A stretch of DNA of 64,000 bases from Periplaneta americana (GCF_040183065.1 NC_091117.1:103745001-103809000), one strand, 5' to 3'. Positions 14,670 to 26,989 are shown, counted from the stretch's first letter. Numbers and translations are program-made. Notes: generated by a model from the letters alone, not told the origin.

Positions 14670-14885
14670 ATGGCAGACGAGCTAACTTGGTCTGTTTACG
14701 AAATAGACAAATTAATCTTCCTTGTCCAAGAAAATGAAGTGTTGTTCGATCCTAGGCTCCTTGGGTATAGCAACAGGGACCTGGGAGACCATATACTTAA
14801 ACAGCTCTGGGTTTCAGTGGCGTATTCTGGAATAAAGGCATGGGCTGTCGCTGACAAGAAAAACCAGATAGGTCTAGTAAACTAA
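14670..14885 (+). pseudogene. MADF-domain fragment
   Basis: The ATG at 14670 opens a 71-codon frame. It contains EIDKLIFLVQENEVLFDPR, then GYSNRDLGDHILKQLW, the helix pattern of the MADF (Myb/SANT-like) DNA-binding domain. MADF proteins are encoded by host transcription factors and as accessory proteins of PIF/Harbinger transposons. The frame ends soon after the third helix region, so the domain is incomplete or an intron follows. No Harbinger nuclease is visible nearby. The origin is undecided. Confidence 0.6.
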
Positions 14886-15502
14886 CACATAAATATGATA
14901 TACTATGTTAATTGTTAAACATTTGATGAAACAAGTCATGTGAAAAACAACTAATACAATATTACTTAAAATTAATATATTTCAGTTTATCTGTTTTATC
15001 GACAAGTTATATGAATTCCAGCCGTCTTTCCTTGCGAGCGATTTTTGAGATAATTCTTTAAGAGAATACAACTCTTCCAGTTAATTTTATAAACGCACAA
15101 GGTCAAAATATAGAGTATGATTGGGCAAGAATGCGAATTTTGTGTTCAATATTTTTTTATGGAGCTATAACATAAACATCTGCAAAAATTAAGATATAGT
15201 GCACTATACATTGCAAACATACAGAAAATTTCTCACAACCCAGTAAACAATATTTGAACAGAAAAAAAATAAAATGGTAGTGATGAAAATGCGCAGTCTT
15301 ACCCGCTGCGTGGGTTAAGAGTGCGCTCACATTCGGGTAAGAATGCGTATCCTAATACTATTAATGTTACATCTTCATTGCAAACAAATATATGTTACTC
15401 ATTAGGTTATCAGAAAAAGCTAACACAAATTACAAATGAAAGCTCCTTTTGATATGAGGTGCAGTTTTCGAGTCACCATTCTTCACATGTGGCACACTGA
15501 AT

Positions 15503-16200
15503 TCAGTCCTCAAATGGGGGATCGGTGAACTTCTCAGCACAACCAGTACAACTGTAATCTTTCTTCTGACGTTTGCTGCTTTCTATATGTTCTTCAATAC
15601 GAATGTTCTGATTTTGTTTCCACTGCCATTCTTTCTTCTCATCCAACGAGGCTTCCAACTGAGCTTTGAATGGAGATCCAGTTAACACCGTCAATTTCTT
15701 GCCTTTCCGTCGACCGTGCTCAATGTGCTTTGCTTTTGGAAGTGGTGATATCTGTTTAACGAGAATGTGCCCATATGATCTAGTGTCATTGACTGCACTT
15801 GTTGAAGACTGGATACTTGGATTTTCATCTTAAACCTGTGGCGCATTTGATTGTTGCAGTGCATTAGACTATTATTGGACGTTCCAGCGTCGTTCACTCC
15901 ACTTGTTGAAGTCTGGTCACTTGGAGTTTCTGCTCACACATCGGTCATAACATTTTCAACTGCAGCTGCCTTCGCATATTCTTTGGCAAAATTAGAATCC
16001 ACTTGATAAACTGTAATTGGATGACCTGGCTGATCAAGCATCTACTTATCACACTCAGATGAATACAATAACTTTAGATGTCCAAAAAAGATCTGTCGTG
16101 GCACTGAGCATTGTAGATACTATGTGGCGGTAGGGACAACATGTGGATGTGATTTCTCCTGCATGTGCTGTGAGTGACTGTCGAGCAACAAAAGCACAAC
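15503..16200 (-). pseudogene. pogo/Tigger-type transposase pseudogene, C-terminal half
   Basis: Read right to left across several frame changes, the sequence shows LLLLDSHSQHM (a catalytic Asp block) near 16195-16160, then HMLSLPPHS near 16130, FFGHLK near 16085, and QPGHPITVYQV near 16035. KAAAVENVM follows near 15960, then ISPLPKAKHI near 15745 and a tail with CTGCAEKFTDPPFEDW-like spacing near 15505. This is the order of the DDE domain and C-terminus of pogo-superfamily transposases. In-frame stops occur near 16043 and 15935, and there are at least two frameshifts. The N-terminal CENP-B-like DNA-binding half was not found. It is inactive. Confidence 0.8.
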
Positions 16201-16565
16201 CGTGTACATTTCCTTGGAAATTCTGAAGCCTCTGTAGGAAGTGCGCATTAGCTGTAAGTAAACCGCATTTGTGGGGCAAGACTGCATATGTGCGCTGTCT
16301 TACCCTGAGGTGCATCCTGAAATAATGCACGTGATGCTGTCAAGCCATTACATTTTGCCACGTTAACGAATGCACAATGGATTCAGCATTAAAGCAGCTC
16401 TCTTTATGAATAAACGGCGCAACATTATCCATACTTACAGTGAAGAAATTATACAAAAACTTACAAGCATAATAAATAACGAAAACCATAAAATTATTTC
16501 CGCTTACCTCTCTCAACACAAAATAACTTCAAAGATGTCTTTACTACCACACATGTTGTTCAATT

Positions 16566-16880
16566 TGGGAGCATAACACTAGCACCAGTGAGCGGTCTAG
16601 CGGGTATTTAGTAAGTCTACGACCACACACGGCTAGTTTCCATCTTTGACGACATTAAAGTTTAACTAATCAGTGAAATGTAACATTCCTTCCTTCTTTA
16701 TCTTTACATCCGTGTGTATTGCTGCAATTAAAAACAGCACACGAACGAACCATACTTAGTCAGCTCAACCAAATTGCCGCCCGTCGGCTGTTCAAATTCG
16801 GAGCATAACACTAGCGCCAGTGAGCGGTCTAGCGATCTTGCACACGGCTAGCTTTCATCTTTGACGACATGATTGAAGCA
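16566..16880 (-). repeat. Repeat shared with 57240-57416, with an internal duplication
   Basis: The block GAGCATAACACTAGCRCCAG...GAGCGGTCTAGCG occurs twice, at about 16570 and 16802, each followed by a GCTAG-TTTC-ATCTTTGACGACAT block. The segment between them matches the reverse complement of 57262-57416, sharing CACACGGATGTAAAGATAAA. It is a dispersed repeat in opposite orientations at the two loci. Confidence 0.75.
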
Positions 16881-17219
16881 GTGGTACCAACTGTGACTGA
16901 TAATCACCATAAAAAATATAGTGCGCAGTCTTATCCCACTCTAGGCTTTAAGGTTCTTTAAATTCAGAAAATACGCCAATAGGAAAGTTTTCATCATAAC
17001 TCACAATTCTTACAAATATTTTTGAGATTCAAATGTTAACTTAGTTTGTGAGCCATAACAGCGTCCAGACTTAACAAAATATTCTTGAATGCATGATACG
17101 AATATCTTTATCATTAGACTACAGTTTCTCCTTTTAGACCTTGATTCTTCTCCCTCTTTCAGAGCATCAGTGATTAGTTGATTACGAAGGTTCGAATAAA
17201 GTAGCTGCATCGGGATAGT

Positions 17220-18890
17220 TGAGGATAGGCGTTTTGTTTACAAACATTAACTTCTTAACCTAGGGGTGGGGAGCACTCCTCCCAGCGGACAGAATTTTAG
17301 CTAGCGGAAGGAGATAGTTTTTACTTAGTCTGAAGGAAGTCAAGGTCCTATCCTATATAGCAGTAATGTCAGAGTTGTAAGCTCCAAAACCGGTTGTGTA
17401 ACTAGAGTCGGAGCGTGAACTTGCTTATGTCTGTGGAAACACCGGAGCACGCAACGAGTCTAGTGGAGCGCTCCGCTCCGTTTAGGCTCTGTATAGCCTA
17501 TCCTAACCTTAGAGATCACATTAAAATATCTTTTGTACGGATTCTTATTTTTCTGCTTCTGTTTTCTTGGCACTTAATGATTCGAAGTAGACCTTTCACT
17601 CTTTACGATCACAAGTTTGTCTTCGTACTTAAGCTGGGAAAAGGGATTATCCAATTAACTGTTTCACTTTGTAGGATTCAGACATTGAACATTTATCTAA
17701 GAAGAATCTAACTCCACACACTATTAAACAAAAATATTAGAAATATATTGCCACTATAATAAGCATTAACTAATTATAGAAAGAAATGAGCATACGCTTA
17801 AACACATGCAACAGTAGGCTGTACTTCACATCACAACAATAACACATGGTTCGTGGCTTCTGTTTGGTTACAACCTGTACAGAGTAATGGATTATTTGAG
17901 TAAATATTATGTTTATAGGCACATCCACACAATGTGTTAGATATCTTTGTTACGGAATAATTAAAATACATTGTTCATTCTTTATTGCGCACTTTTGCTC
18001 AAAATGTTGAAAATATAATTATTTCACATTTATCCATTGCTGTAGTTGGAAACATTTTAGGAGGTACTGTTGAAATCTCCTTGGTCAGACTAGACTCTTT
18101 ATGGACTCGTACTGCATTTTTCCAAGGTTAGGCTTACTTCTTCGTCATGCAATCGCCTCTGCAGACCTCTTTTCAGATCGCAGCCACGATTGTATGTAAG
18201 GCAAGAAATTAAACGCTCAAATTTGTGGCCCAACACTTTTTAGGAACAAAGCCTAAGAATTAAATTAACAACTTAATAACAAAATTAATAACTTCTCTTT
18301 CATTTAACAAATTTTCATGAAACGTTATGCAGAACTTCAAGGTAATGTATTTGATTTTAATACAAATTCTGGTTATGTTTGTGTAAGGGGAACTACCCTT
18401 CTATACAGAGTGTATTTACATAAAATTAATAACGTCTTTTCTAACATTTTCATGAAACTTTATGCAGAACTTAGACGTAGCATTTCGATTTTTGTACAAA
18501 CACCGAGTACCTACGTTTATATAAGAAAACTACCTGTTTACAGGGCTGCTATTAGGCAAAATTAGTAACTATGAATATAACTTGAATTTTGAAGAATCTG
18601 ATATAAAGTATGTACTATTGAATTCATGATATATGTTGCGAAAAGCTGAAATGTCTCCACATTTATGTCAAATATACACAATATCTGCACAATCAAACAT
18701 AATCGCTGGATAAGATATTCATTTATCCATGTTATGTTAGCGCTTTAGCTGGTATTAAAGAAATTTTCTTGTCATATTTATTGCTGTCATTAGTGGTCCC
18801 ACCTCTAAGTTTCAAAACCAATTTCCCTTTGGAATTTTTATGTAATTATTTTCTTCCTGGATTCACACTTCGATTTGTTGATTTCACCCA
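17220..18890. other. No recognised gene
   Basis: Two diverged copies of a block containing TTTTCATGAAACKTTATGCAGAACTT lie at about 18311 and 18448. Otherwise I see nothing supportable in this stretch. Confidence 0.5.
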
Positions 18891-19152
18891 TTATCTAGCA
18901 TTTTTTAATGTGTAATCTGTAGGCGATATGTATAAAGTATTCGAAACGACGAATGCAGGCGTGAAGTTTGGAGAGAGAAACTGCAGAACTGTCACTTTGC
19001 ACTCCGGATACAAATCCTCTCCGCATGGCCTATCTTCCCTATCAGTTTGTCGGTGAGGCCCTGCTACACCCTGTATATATAGCACGCTGCACCGTGAACT
19101 TATCCCAGGCTGTAGTAATGATGGCAATGACATTTGAATTAATGTTTGCGAA

Positions 19153-19325
19153 TTGAGTCCGAGATCCAGCTCTGAAAGTTCCCCAGCAATTTTTTGCTCA
19201 ATTGACCGAGGAAAACTCCAGAAAAAACTCCAACTTGGTAACTTCTTGCAACCAGAATTTAAACTCTGGTCCGCTCGATTTACGGTCACACATGCTAACC
19301 AGCTAATTGATACTTACTCCACAGC
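19153..19325 (-). mobile_element. tRNA-derived SINE, diverged copy
   Basis: The sequence matches the minus strand of the SINE at 28549-28800: the CCAGC-CTGAAAGTT-CCCAGCA block, the GAAAACTCC region and the tRNA-like head near 19290-19325. It is much more diverged than the 28.5-kb copy. It is responsible for the open frame seen on the plus strand here. Confidence 0.7.
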
Positions 19326-19329
19326 GGTG

Positions 19330-20522
19330 GACTTTTCAGTGGTCTTAGAACTTGCCGACCTCAATAACCTGAAAGTACTACTATTTTGTATGTCTCAGTT
19401 TGTTCAGAATTACCTAAACAGTGCAAATTGTGACGTTGCCTCACCACATCAGTATTTAAGTTAAAACTTAGGAGAGAAAAAAAGAAAACCCAGAATGAAA
19501 ATCAGAAAAGGAGAGTAAATTCCAAAATTACAATACTTCACTTTATTATAATTATCTCTTTATAAATTAGCAAGAAAAACCTTCAACACTCAATAACAAG
19601 AATATTTTCTCTAATCATGATCACTCTCTTTAAATGGGCATTAACAAGAAACTTCCAAGAATAACTCTCAAGAACATCTCCCTACACATTAAATCTCTCT
19701 TAATATAGAATAACAACAAACCTTCAGGAAAAACAAACAACTGACTAAAATATTTCATTCAACAACAATTTTCTTTTACATATCTTTAGAACAATCTACC
19801 GACCCACTCATATCCCATCTCACAACCACAAACTCAAGTCCCCGGTGTATACTTATCACATTCCAATACCAAAATTTAGATTCGTTGATCCCTCCAACTG
19901 AGCTGATTCTGGTTTCTTAATCATCGGTCTCACGGCCAGTCCCCAACAGACTCTTTTCTCGTTCCAAGCACGATCACTACGCCGATCCCTCTCCCCTCGA
20001 ACATTCAAGTGGAAGCGGATTGGCGCATGCGCACCAAAATAGCTAAAGTTAGATACACCGGAAACGATATTACCAAATACATATAGAGGAAGGATAACGA
20101 AGTTTTTCATTTTGTCGGATAACAATATTAAAAAGGCAAGCATACCATGACAAAATTGAACCAAAATTTCCATTATTGTAAGTAGATTGATTACACGATA
20201 TTCAAAATTCTTTCTTTCCATGAAATTCCTTCTGTATTCAGATGAACTAATTACATTAAAACATTTTTTTAAGAAGTTAAAATTCATTTATACGAAATTA
20301 AAAATTTTACATGAAATGGAAACTTAAAAATCATGCAGTTCTACACAAACAATAATTAAAACATTCTCTACAACGAAATTTAAAACAAGCACTTAATTTC
20401 ACATTCATTAAGAATTGATTGTATACATTCCAGTCTCATGCGTATTATTACAGTTTACACTGGTTGAAAGCCTTGCATGTCCGTATTAAAGACTTTTCTG
20501 CTCAATTTCCTTCAGTTTCAGT
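19330..20522 (-). other. Possible 3' UTR and downstream region of the membrane-protein gene
   Basis: No coding similarity was seen here. On the minus strand, downstream of the host-gene stop at 20523, an AATAAA lies at 19542-19547. It could serve as a polyadenylation signal but is nearly 1 kb away. Confidence 0.35.
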
Positions 20523-21040
20523 CTAATCAGAGGCAGGAACTTCAACAGAATCTGTAAATCTAACCTTTCCCAGCTGTACATGCTCAGGGTCAGACACTTT
20601 ATAACTAGCCTTGGAAGCACTGGACTTCATTTCACTTTCTTCACTAACCGTTTCCTTCACTGCCAACACCATGCATCCTTCAGCTTTGTCGAGTTCCGTG
20701 GGTACACCTTCAACCAAGTCCTCAGCTTCCTTGGCTCCAGAAGTCATCGCTTTATCGGCTCCAGAAGTCACCACTTCGACTTCCGCAGAAGCTCCATGTA
20801 CATCGTCACTTGGAGTAGCAAGTTCTGTGTTATCAGTTTGAGAATCTACAGTTTTATCTCCAACATTTTGATTATTTGAACGTCTATTGAGAATATCTTG
20901 AAGTCTGGGCATGTTTAGAATCCTGAAGTTTCTAATTATGTTCACGACTGCACGTACTCTGTTCACCATTTCATGCAGATCTACTTCAGACCAACGGATT
21001 ACTGCTTTGTATACAATGATTATGCTTCCAACGGTGTATC
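20523..21040 (-). CDS. Terminal exon of the membrane-protein gene
   Basis: The acceptor reads TTTTATTACAG before base 21040. The first two bases complete a Gly codon with the G left by exon 29106-28971. The exon finishes the last membrane helix (YTVGSIIIVYKAVIRW), then encodes a mostly hydrophilic tail with basic residues at first (LQDILNRRSN) and then long acidic Ser/Thr/Ala-rich sequence. It ends at TAG 20523-20525. An ATG at 20969 lies inside the exon, so reading from it would lose the helix. The lack of stops across 518 bp and the clean acceptor argue for a real exon. Confidence 0.85.
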
Positions 21041-22190
21041 CTGTAATAAAAGTTTTCGTACAATTTAGATCTATGACAAACTATGATTATATTACGTTTA
21101 ATAATACATTCCTTATTGAGAAATAGTTGAGAACAATATATCTGATTGGAACACAAAGTATAGAATATTAGAAGGCAGCATGCAGCCCACTTAGTTTTGA
21201 GAGATACGAACCTGGGATTTGTATCCCGAGTGCAAATGGCTTCTACAAAAATTATTAAAAGAAAAAGACCTAAATTAAGAAATGTCTAAACGTTGCATAA
21301 TTGCAATTGATTTAGCTCGTCTATGGAAACGCCAGAAAAATTTAGTTGACTTTGGTAAGGAAGAAAAAGCACGAAAGCTTAGAAACCTATTCCGGGTTAA
21401 GAATCACATCGATTCTCTACGCCAATGATCAATGTTTAAATTACGAAGATTTATAGTGGACAAGTTATTGTAATTTTGAAATATTTTCATTCCTCAGTCA
21501 CGACTTTAAACCTTCATCGTATATTCGCTCTATCACAGAGTTTCTGTTGTAAGCATTACGAAATATCTTCTCACATTTTATGTTTTACTAGTCCGTTGGG
21601 CTTCTCATATTAAAAGAGGGCTAATTGAAATAGTTCAGTTTCTTTTTCTCGAAATTAAAACACAATTTTCCTTAAATTTGCCTAAATGATATTAAGTTGT
21701 GCTTTGCAGTTTATCAAATATTGAGAGGAGATATGATTTGAAGTGTGTGAAATCTAAACTGGAACTGAAGAGATTCAAAAAGCATGAAGTGTTATGTTAA
21801 ATTGCTAGACAAAATGTCTTGGTCCTGAGAAATCCAGCAGTATATTAAAAGACAGCGCACAAATGAATAGCTGAAGTACCCGATAATGAAAAGTGAAACA
21901 ACCAAATTTAAGTTAGTAATAGTTAAAATTCATTGATAGAAACATAGATTTACATCAATAATTAAAAATCTTAGACGTTTCATTAAGTGAAAGTAGGTAA
22001 TACTCCAACAGTTTTACCTTATCGTTTATAAGCCGGAGAATTATTTTTTAAATAATTTGTTTAAAAATTATAATTATAAAATATGTTCTTATGTTCAATT
22101 ATTATGTCATAACTATCCATTAAAACATATCGAAATACATAAACGAGTTTCCTTATGATTTAATACTTTTATTTTAAGACACTATCCACT
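21041..22190. other. Intron sequence, no recognised feature
   Basis: AT-rich sequence within the last intron of the host gene. No repeat or coding signal was recognised. Confidence 0.5.
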
Positions 22191-22194
22191 ACAA

Positions 22195-22410
22195 CGGTTA
22201 TTTAGCGTCCGAGTAAAATGGAGGTGATAATGCCAGAGAAATGAGTCCAGGGTCCAACGCCGAAAATTATGCACCATTTTCTCTTAACTAGTTGAGGGAA
22301 AAACCCGGAGAGAACCTCAAGCAAGTAATCTGCCCCAACCTGGATTTGAACCGGAACTCGCTCGTTTTACGATCAGACATGCTAACCGTTACTGCACAGT
22401 AGTGGATTAA
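22195..22410 (-). mobile_element. tRNA-derived SINE, diverged copy
   Basis: Read on the minus strand, the order is the tRNA-like head near 22400-22340 (with a box-B-like GGTTCAAATCC), the GGTTTTTCCCTCAAC block and the tail TTATCACCTCCATTTTACTCGGACGC. This matches the 28549-28800 element. Confidence 0.8.
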
Positions 22411-23406
22411 TTTTATAGTGACCGGTACATAATGCAGCTACTAGGTTACTTCAATGCAATATAATATCAATACATTTTTAATATTTTCGTTATACAGCAA
22501 AGGCCTACATATACATAGTTATTTTCAAATATATGATTTTAATTAAATTCACGGATACAATTTTAGTCTTAGTTTTCTTTATTAACGTGGAACGTTTAGG
22601 GAAGAAAGTCCCTTACCATTTCTGTAATATTCTACGCGCCTCTTGCTCTTAGTAGGAGCACGCCGATGCAACCCACATGTAATTGCTCCCTTAGCTGCAG
22701 CGGGTTGATGCAACTCCCATCATAATAATGAAGTTTGAATATTATCATATTATTTTAATTACATTCAAATATTACTCATGGCTTGAGCAGTCACATTCTA
22801 CAAGAATTTTATGAATCTTGCTGCCTTCAATTTTAATTCAAAGATTGCTGTTTTCTTCTAAGATATCTAATATGCGACATCAAATTTATATAATTAATTT
22901 AGGTATATAATTTTAGCTGTATATATTTTATTTCTAACACAGCTGTCCCCTTCTAAGGTACCTATAATGAAATCAAATTTGGACAATTGTATTTAGCTGT
23001 ACAAGTTCAGTTCTCCAAATCTTAATTCTAATATCACTGTCCTCTTCTGATATAGGGCCTACCTATAAAATGACTAAAACGAGTACTTTAGAGCCTGTTT
23101 CAATATTTTAGAAACTATTCTAGGCTCCTAAACTTGTTGGTTTTCTTTTTTAGTTAAAATATACGAGGTCTACTCATAATAATGCGATTAAATCATTTAA
23201 ATAATTCGGCGCCACGGGCGAGAATAGATGGACGGACAGAATCAAGAAAACCATTTATTGGTATTTTGTGAGGATTTAACTATGACTATTTACTATTAAT
23301 GTTACATTTTATAGTTGTAATATTAACATACGCGTTTAAGATGGACAGGGCATGTAGCACGTATGTGTATGAGTGAATCCAGAAATGCATATAGAGCAGA
23401 CATGTC

Positions 23407-23532
23407 CAGCCGGGGACAACTCTAGCCTTCAAACGAGGTGCAACAGTGACTTAGAATACCATGCAGGCACACGCATAAAAGATATTCTACTCACTGTCGC
23501 ATCTCGTTTGAAGGCTAGAGTTGCCCCGGCTG
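23407..23532. repeat. Hairpin insert with ~50-bp inverted arms
   Basis: The left arm (23407-23461) starts CAGCCGGGGACAACTCTAGC. Reversed, the right arm (23481-23532) reads CAGCCGGGGCAACTCTAGCC. Arms differ by a few bases around a loop of about 20 bases. The insert is flanked by GCATATAG and GCCTATAG, a possible 8-bp duplication with one mismatch, and it interrupts the LINE tail. Confidence 0.85.
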
Positions 23533-23565
23533 AGAATGCCTATAGTGTTAGTTGGAAGACCTGAG

Positions 23566-23983
23566 CAGGGTGCGAATTAAGATTTCTGCCGAGGGGGAAT
23601 AGAATCCTAGACAGAGAATACCATACATAAAATTATTTTATCCTCATTCGATACGGCTCAACACTTGGTCGCACTGAGTTGCTTGTCTTGCATCTTGATC
23701 ATAATAATAATTATATCAATGAGCAAGCTTAAGAGATAAGATGTGTAATTCCTAAGATATTGATTGTTGTCAGCTTGCCGGTGATTACAATACATCAATA
23801 TTATTTTCTTTGCGTACTTTATACTTTATAAACTGTATTCGTATTAAAACAAAATTATATTTTGTGAGAGGGTATAGATGTTATTCCTGAAAGGGATGTT
23901 AATACAAATTTATGAGAGGGGGATAACTTTCCAAAAGGGAGGAAATTCCCTCCCCCATCCCCCTCCCGTTAAATCGCACCCTG
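23566..23983. mobile_element. hAT-type MITE with perfect 8-bp target duplication
   Basis: The element is 418 bp and its ends are CAGGGTGCGAATTAA and the inverted CAGGGTGCGATTTAA. The target duplication GACCTGAG is at 23558-23565 and 23984-23991. There is no internal coding sequence. Removing it rejoins the LINE reading frame. Confidence 0.94.
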
Positions 23984-24474
23984 GACCTGAGAAAGACCTT
24001 TGGACAGGCAGAGACGTAAATGGAAGGATAATATTGAAACTCATTTGATGGAGATGGGGTATGATGGTAGAGACTGGATTAATCTTGCTCAGGATAGGGA
24101 CCGTTGACGGGATTATGCGAGGGCGGCAATGAACCTCAGGATTCTCTAAAAACCATTTGCAAGTAAAATCAATATACGTGACTACTAGTAAAATTACTGT
24201 AATGTAATTTTTGAAACTACACAGTATCACGTTTTGTGCAGCACCCATGATGCATGCTGATGCTCGTCTATGCAGCGGAAATATGCCAGATATAAGCTAG
24301 AAGCTACTCGCAAGCGTGATGCTAGTCGCAAGTTACATAGCGTGAAATCCGCGAAGCGCACTTGAACCCCCCCCCCCCCACCGTACTTAACCATTCGAAA
24401 AATGAAAATCCTTGTAGAGTCTAGAATAACTATCATTTTACTCAAAATGCAGTCGTAATTATGAAAAAATCAGA

Positions 24475-24745
24475 TTACATTAATAAAACCTATGAATTTA
24501 TCACAAGGAATAATATGAAAAATTAAATCCAACCCCACTGAAAAACTAAAAAAAAAAATCAGTGAAATCTGCCATAAAATTTGCGTCCGATATTATAAAT
24601 GAAAAAGATATGCACAATTACATTGTAAAGAACCCTAGTTTACCAATTCTTAAGGCTTTACCTAAAACACGCAAAAAGAATTTATCCATGCGCCCGGTAG
24701 CCAATAGTTTAAATTCCCCTAACCATAAAATCAATAGCTTTGTTG
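24475..24745 (+). pseudogene. Penelope-like element RT fragment
   Basis: The frame encodes NYIVKNPSLPILKALPKTRK followed by MRPVANSLNSPNHKIN. This is the P-LPK-HK...RPI box that opens the reverse transcriptase of Penelope-like elements. The usual KTHK reads KTRK. The upstream part (YEFITRNNMK) is in another frame, so there is a frameshift. The catalytic palm is missing and a G-run begins at 24784. It may belong to the same family as the GIY-YIG fragment at 55173-55745. Confidence 0.7.
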
Positions 24746-25727
24746 AAATATCTGAAACAAATTTGAGTAATTCTCAACAATTGGGGGGGGGGGGTAAGAG
24801 GGAAACAGACACATGCACATTTACCGTATGAATTATTTTTTTACTTTACAACTATTAAACATAAATAACGTTGAAAAATACGTAGAATAAATGTTTATGT
24901 TCATAAATACAAAATAAATGTGTTTTAATAATACGTTTTTGTCTTATTTTTTAATCATCTCGCGAACCCCCTCAGTTCCTTACACGACCCCTCCTGACCC
25001 CGACTTTAGGAACCACTACTCTATTGAACCTAATGAAAACAATTATGATGAATTGTGTAAAATTGTATTGTGTACTGTAAATTTTATTGTGTATTGCTTA
25101 TCATTTTATTGTGTATTGTTTATACTGTCTATACCACTGCCACCAGGTTCTTGCCCACTTGCAGTGTAAATAAATACATACACTATTTTAACAGTCAGGA
25201 ATAGAGTATGATAAATGAAGAAGAAATAAAGTTACCGAAATGGATTTGTAACGAACAGTCTTGGTAATATTGAATATGAATTATAACGACAGAAATCAAG
25301 CCCGCCGCATATCACACTACTCAAAGTAGAGGTGGATTCTGAAGTGTCCCCTGTGTGCTTTAACTGAAAGTAGCTTCAGAACTCTTGTTTCACCTTGTAT
25401 CAAAGGGATATCAACATTATTTTATGACGGTATATCTTTCATTACATGCAGTGAGAAATATATCTATTCCGAACTATTCTACGTACTCAATTGCTTCCAG
25501 ACTGCCTGCATGCATGCGCCGCACGCAGTATATACTGTACACAAAACTACCGTAATGTCACTCGCATTGTTGCCTAGGACGCACATGGCATCCGTAAAAT
25601 ATGAATGAAATTAATGTTGAAGAATACAGTGATGCTGTTTTAGTCTCAAGAGGGCCAGTAAGAAATGAGTGATTTAGAAACCCCCTCAAGTATGCGAGAA
25701 ATAGTTCAGCTTCAGATGCAAGAGGAA

Positions 25728-25934
25728 AACTTATTTAACTTGTTCCCATAAAAACATGGATGTAATGCTCGTAATTTAAACTTATTTAACTTGTTTCCGT
25801 AAAAAACATGGATATGATGCTCGTAATTTAAACTTATTTAACTTGTTTCCGTAAAAAACATGGATATGATGCTCGTAATTTAAACTTATTTAACTTGTTT
25901 CCGTAAAAAACATGGATATAATGCTAGTAATTTG
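25728..25934. repeat. 52-bp tandem repeat, four copies
   Basis: Units start at 25728, 25779, 25831 and 25883 with AACTTATTTAACTTGTT and contain AAAACATGGAT and GCTCGTAATTT. They are nearly identical, so the expansion is recent. Confidence 0.93.
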
Positions 25935-26518
25935 ACAAACGATCAAGTAAAATATTTTAAAAATAAATCTACGGTTAAAAACTGTCTGGACAGGGTAACT
26001 ACTTGATTAAGTTTGTTTCTCCTGTTGAAATAGAAACAAGAAAACCTAGAAACGAAAAACCACAAGCTCGTATTGCATTCGAGCATTCTGTTCGAAAGCT
26101 TATTGACCTTGTTTCAGTTTGTGCGAAAACATTATTATTGATCACTCAAGTCTGAAGGAAGAAAACGAATGTTTTGTGTAGATATTTTTTGATCGTTGTA
26201 TTTATTTCGAAATTTAATTATCGGGAGACTCATTATGACAAGGGAAAATGGTGCAAGAACCTATCTTCCCCTCCTTCCCTTTCCTCCCTCAGAGTTCGGT
26301 GTTAAACTATTATGTGAAAATGTGAAAAGAATGATTCAGGATGAAATCTGCTCCTTCTCAAAATTGTTCAAGCTGTAAGCCCATTTATTATGTACAGCTG
26401 TCAAAAGAAAAAGTGGCCGCTCTCTAGATACTAAGTTCACTTCGGGTGTCTCCGCTACAATTCGGAGACAGGCGATGCCTGCTATATACAATTATAATTA
26501 AAGTATTCTACGTGTTAC

Positions 26519-26583
26519 ATTCGTAGCGTAATGGTAGCGTTCCGTGCTGGTATTCGTGAGGTCGTGCGTTCGAACACAGACTG
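26519..26583 (+). ncRNA. tRNA-like sequence (SINE-head type)
   Basis: An A-box-like TAGCGTAATGGTAGCG is followed about 30 bases later by a B-box-like GGTCGTGCGTTCGAAC. The acceptor arms do not pair well, so this is a tRNA-derived pol III promoter rather than a working tRNA gene. Confidence 0.55.
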
Positions 26584-26989
26584 CTTTTTATGTTTTCTTT
26601 TTGTTTTGTTTTTAAGATAGAGAGAAATTATAATTGCTGCTCTCTTTTTTAAGACTGTTTTAGAAGGCCTAATTAACATCAGGTTCATCAATGCATTATG
26701 CCATGACTAATTTATTAAGACATTATGGCTGCAAATGGAAAGAAAGAAACAATTTATACTCAACAAAAATCTTTCATGGCATAAACAAAACAAGCATACT
26801 GGCGTCTGCCTTAGAAAATTCAAACAATTAAAAGCTAAAAACTAAACTCAAAGCCACGATTCAATATTTAGTCCAGCTTCCTCAATCTCAATCATATTTT
26901 GCAGTCTAGTGAATATGTCCTGGTCAAGCTTCCACAAATAAGGGGGATTGGGCCAATTTTTCCGCATATTGTGTTTCTTTACGTGTGTC

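Larger units (their letters stand above)
15123..16937. repeat. Dispersed GGGTAAGANTGCGC motif cluster
   Basis: Degenerate copies on the plus strand lie at 15123 (GGGCAAGAATGCG), 15312 (GGGTTAAGAGTGCGC), 15335 (GGGTAAGAATGCG) and 16274 (GGGCAAGACTGCA). Copies on the minus strand lie at 15290-15304, 16291-16305 and 16922-16937. They lie around and within the pogo-type pseudogene, which suggests subterminal transposase-binding repeats. Confidence 0.6.
23339..24152 (+). pseudogene. 3' end of a non-LTR retrotransposon, split by two insertions
   Basis: The coding tail starts with RWTGHVARMCMSESRNAY (23339-23395). It is interrupted by a hairpin insert, resumes briefly near 23537-23565, is interrupted by a hAT MITE, and continues from 23992 with RRKWKDNIETHLMEMGYDGR and AAMNLRIL to TAA 24150-24152. 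This is the familiar C-terminal tail of an insect LINE endonuclease-RT protein. Besides the insertions, one in-frame TGA replaces a Trp codon near 24106. Upstream RT sequence is absent, so it is a 5'-truncated dead copy. Confidence 0.85.

Noticed and set aside
17415-17711. 98-codon plus-strand frame
   Set aside because: It has a Leu/Phe-rich stretch but no signal of a real gene, no splice context and no recognisable family.
19153-19464. 103-codon plus-strand frame
   Set aside because: It overlaps a diverged SINE in reverse orientation and shows no protein-like pattern.
20580-20879. Two plus-strand frames of 76 and 99 codons
   Set aside because: They are antisense to the terminal exon of the membrane-protein gene, which has the splice acceptor and helix.
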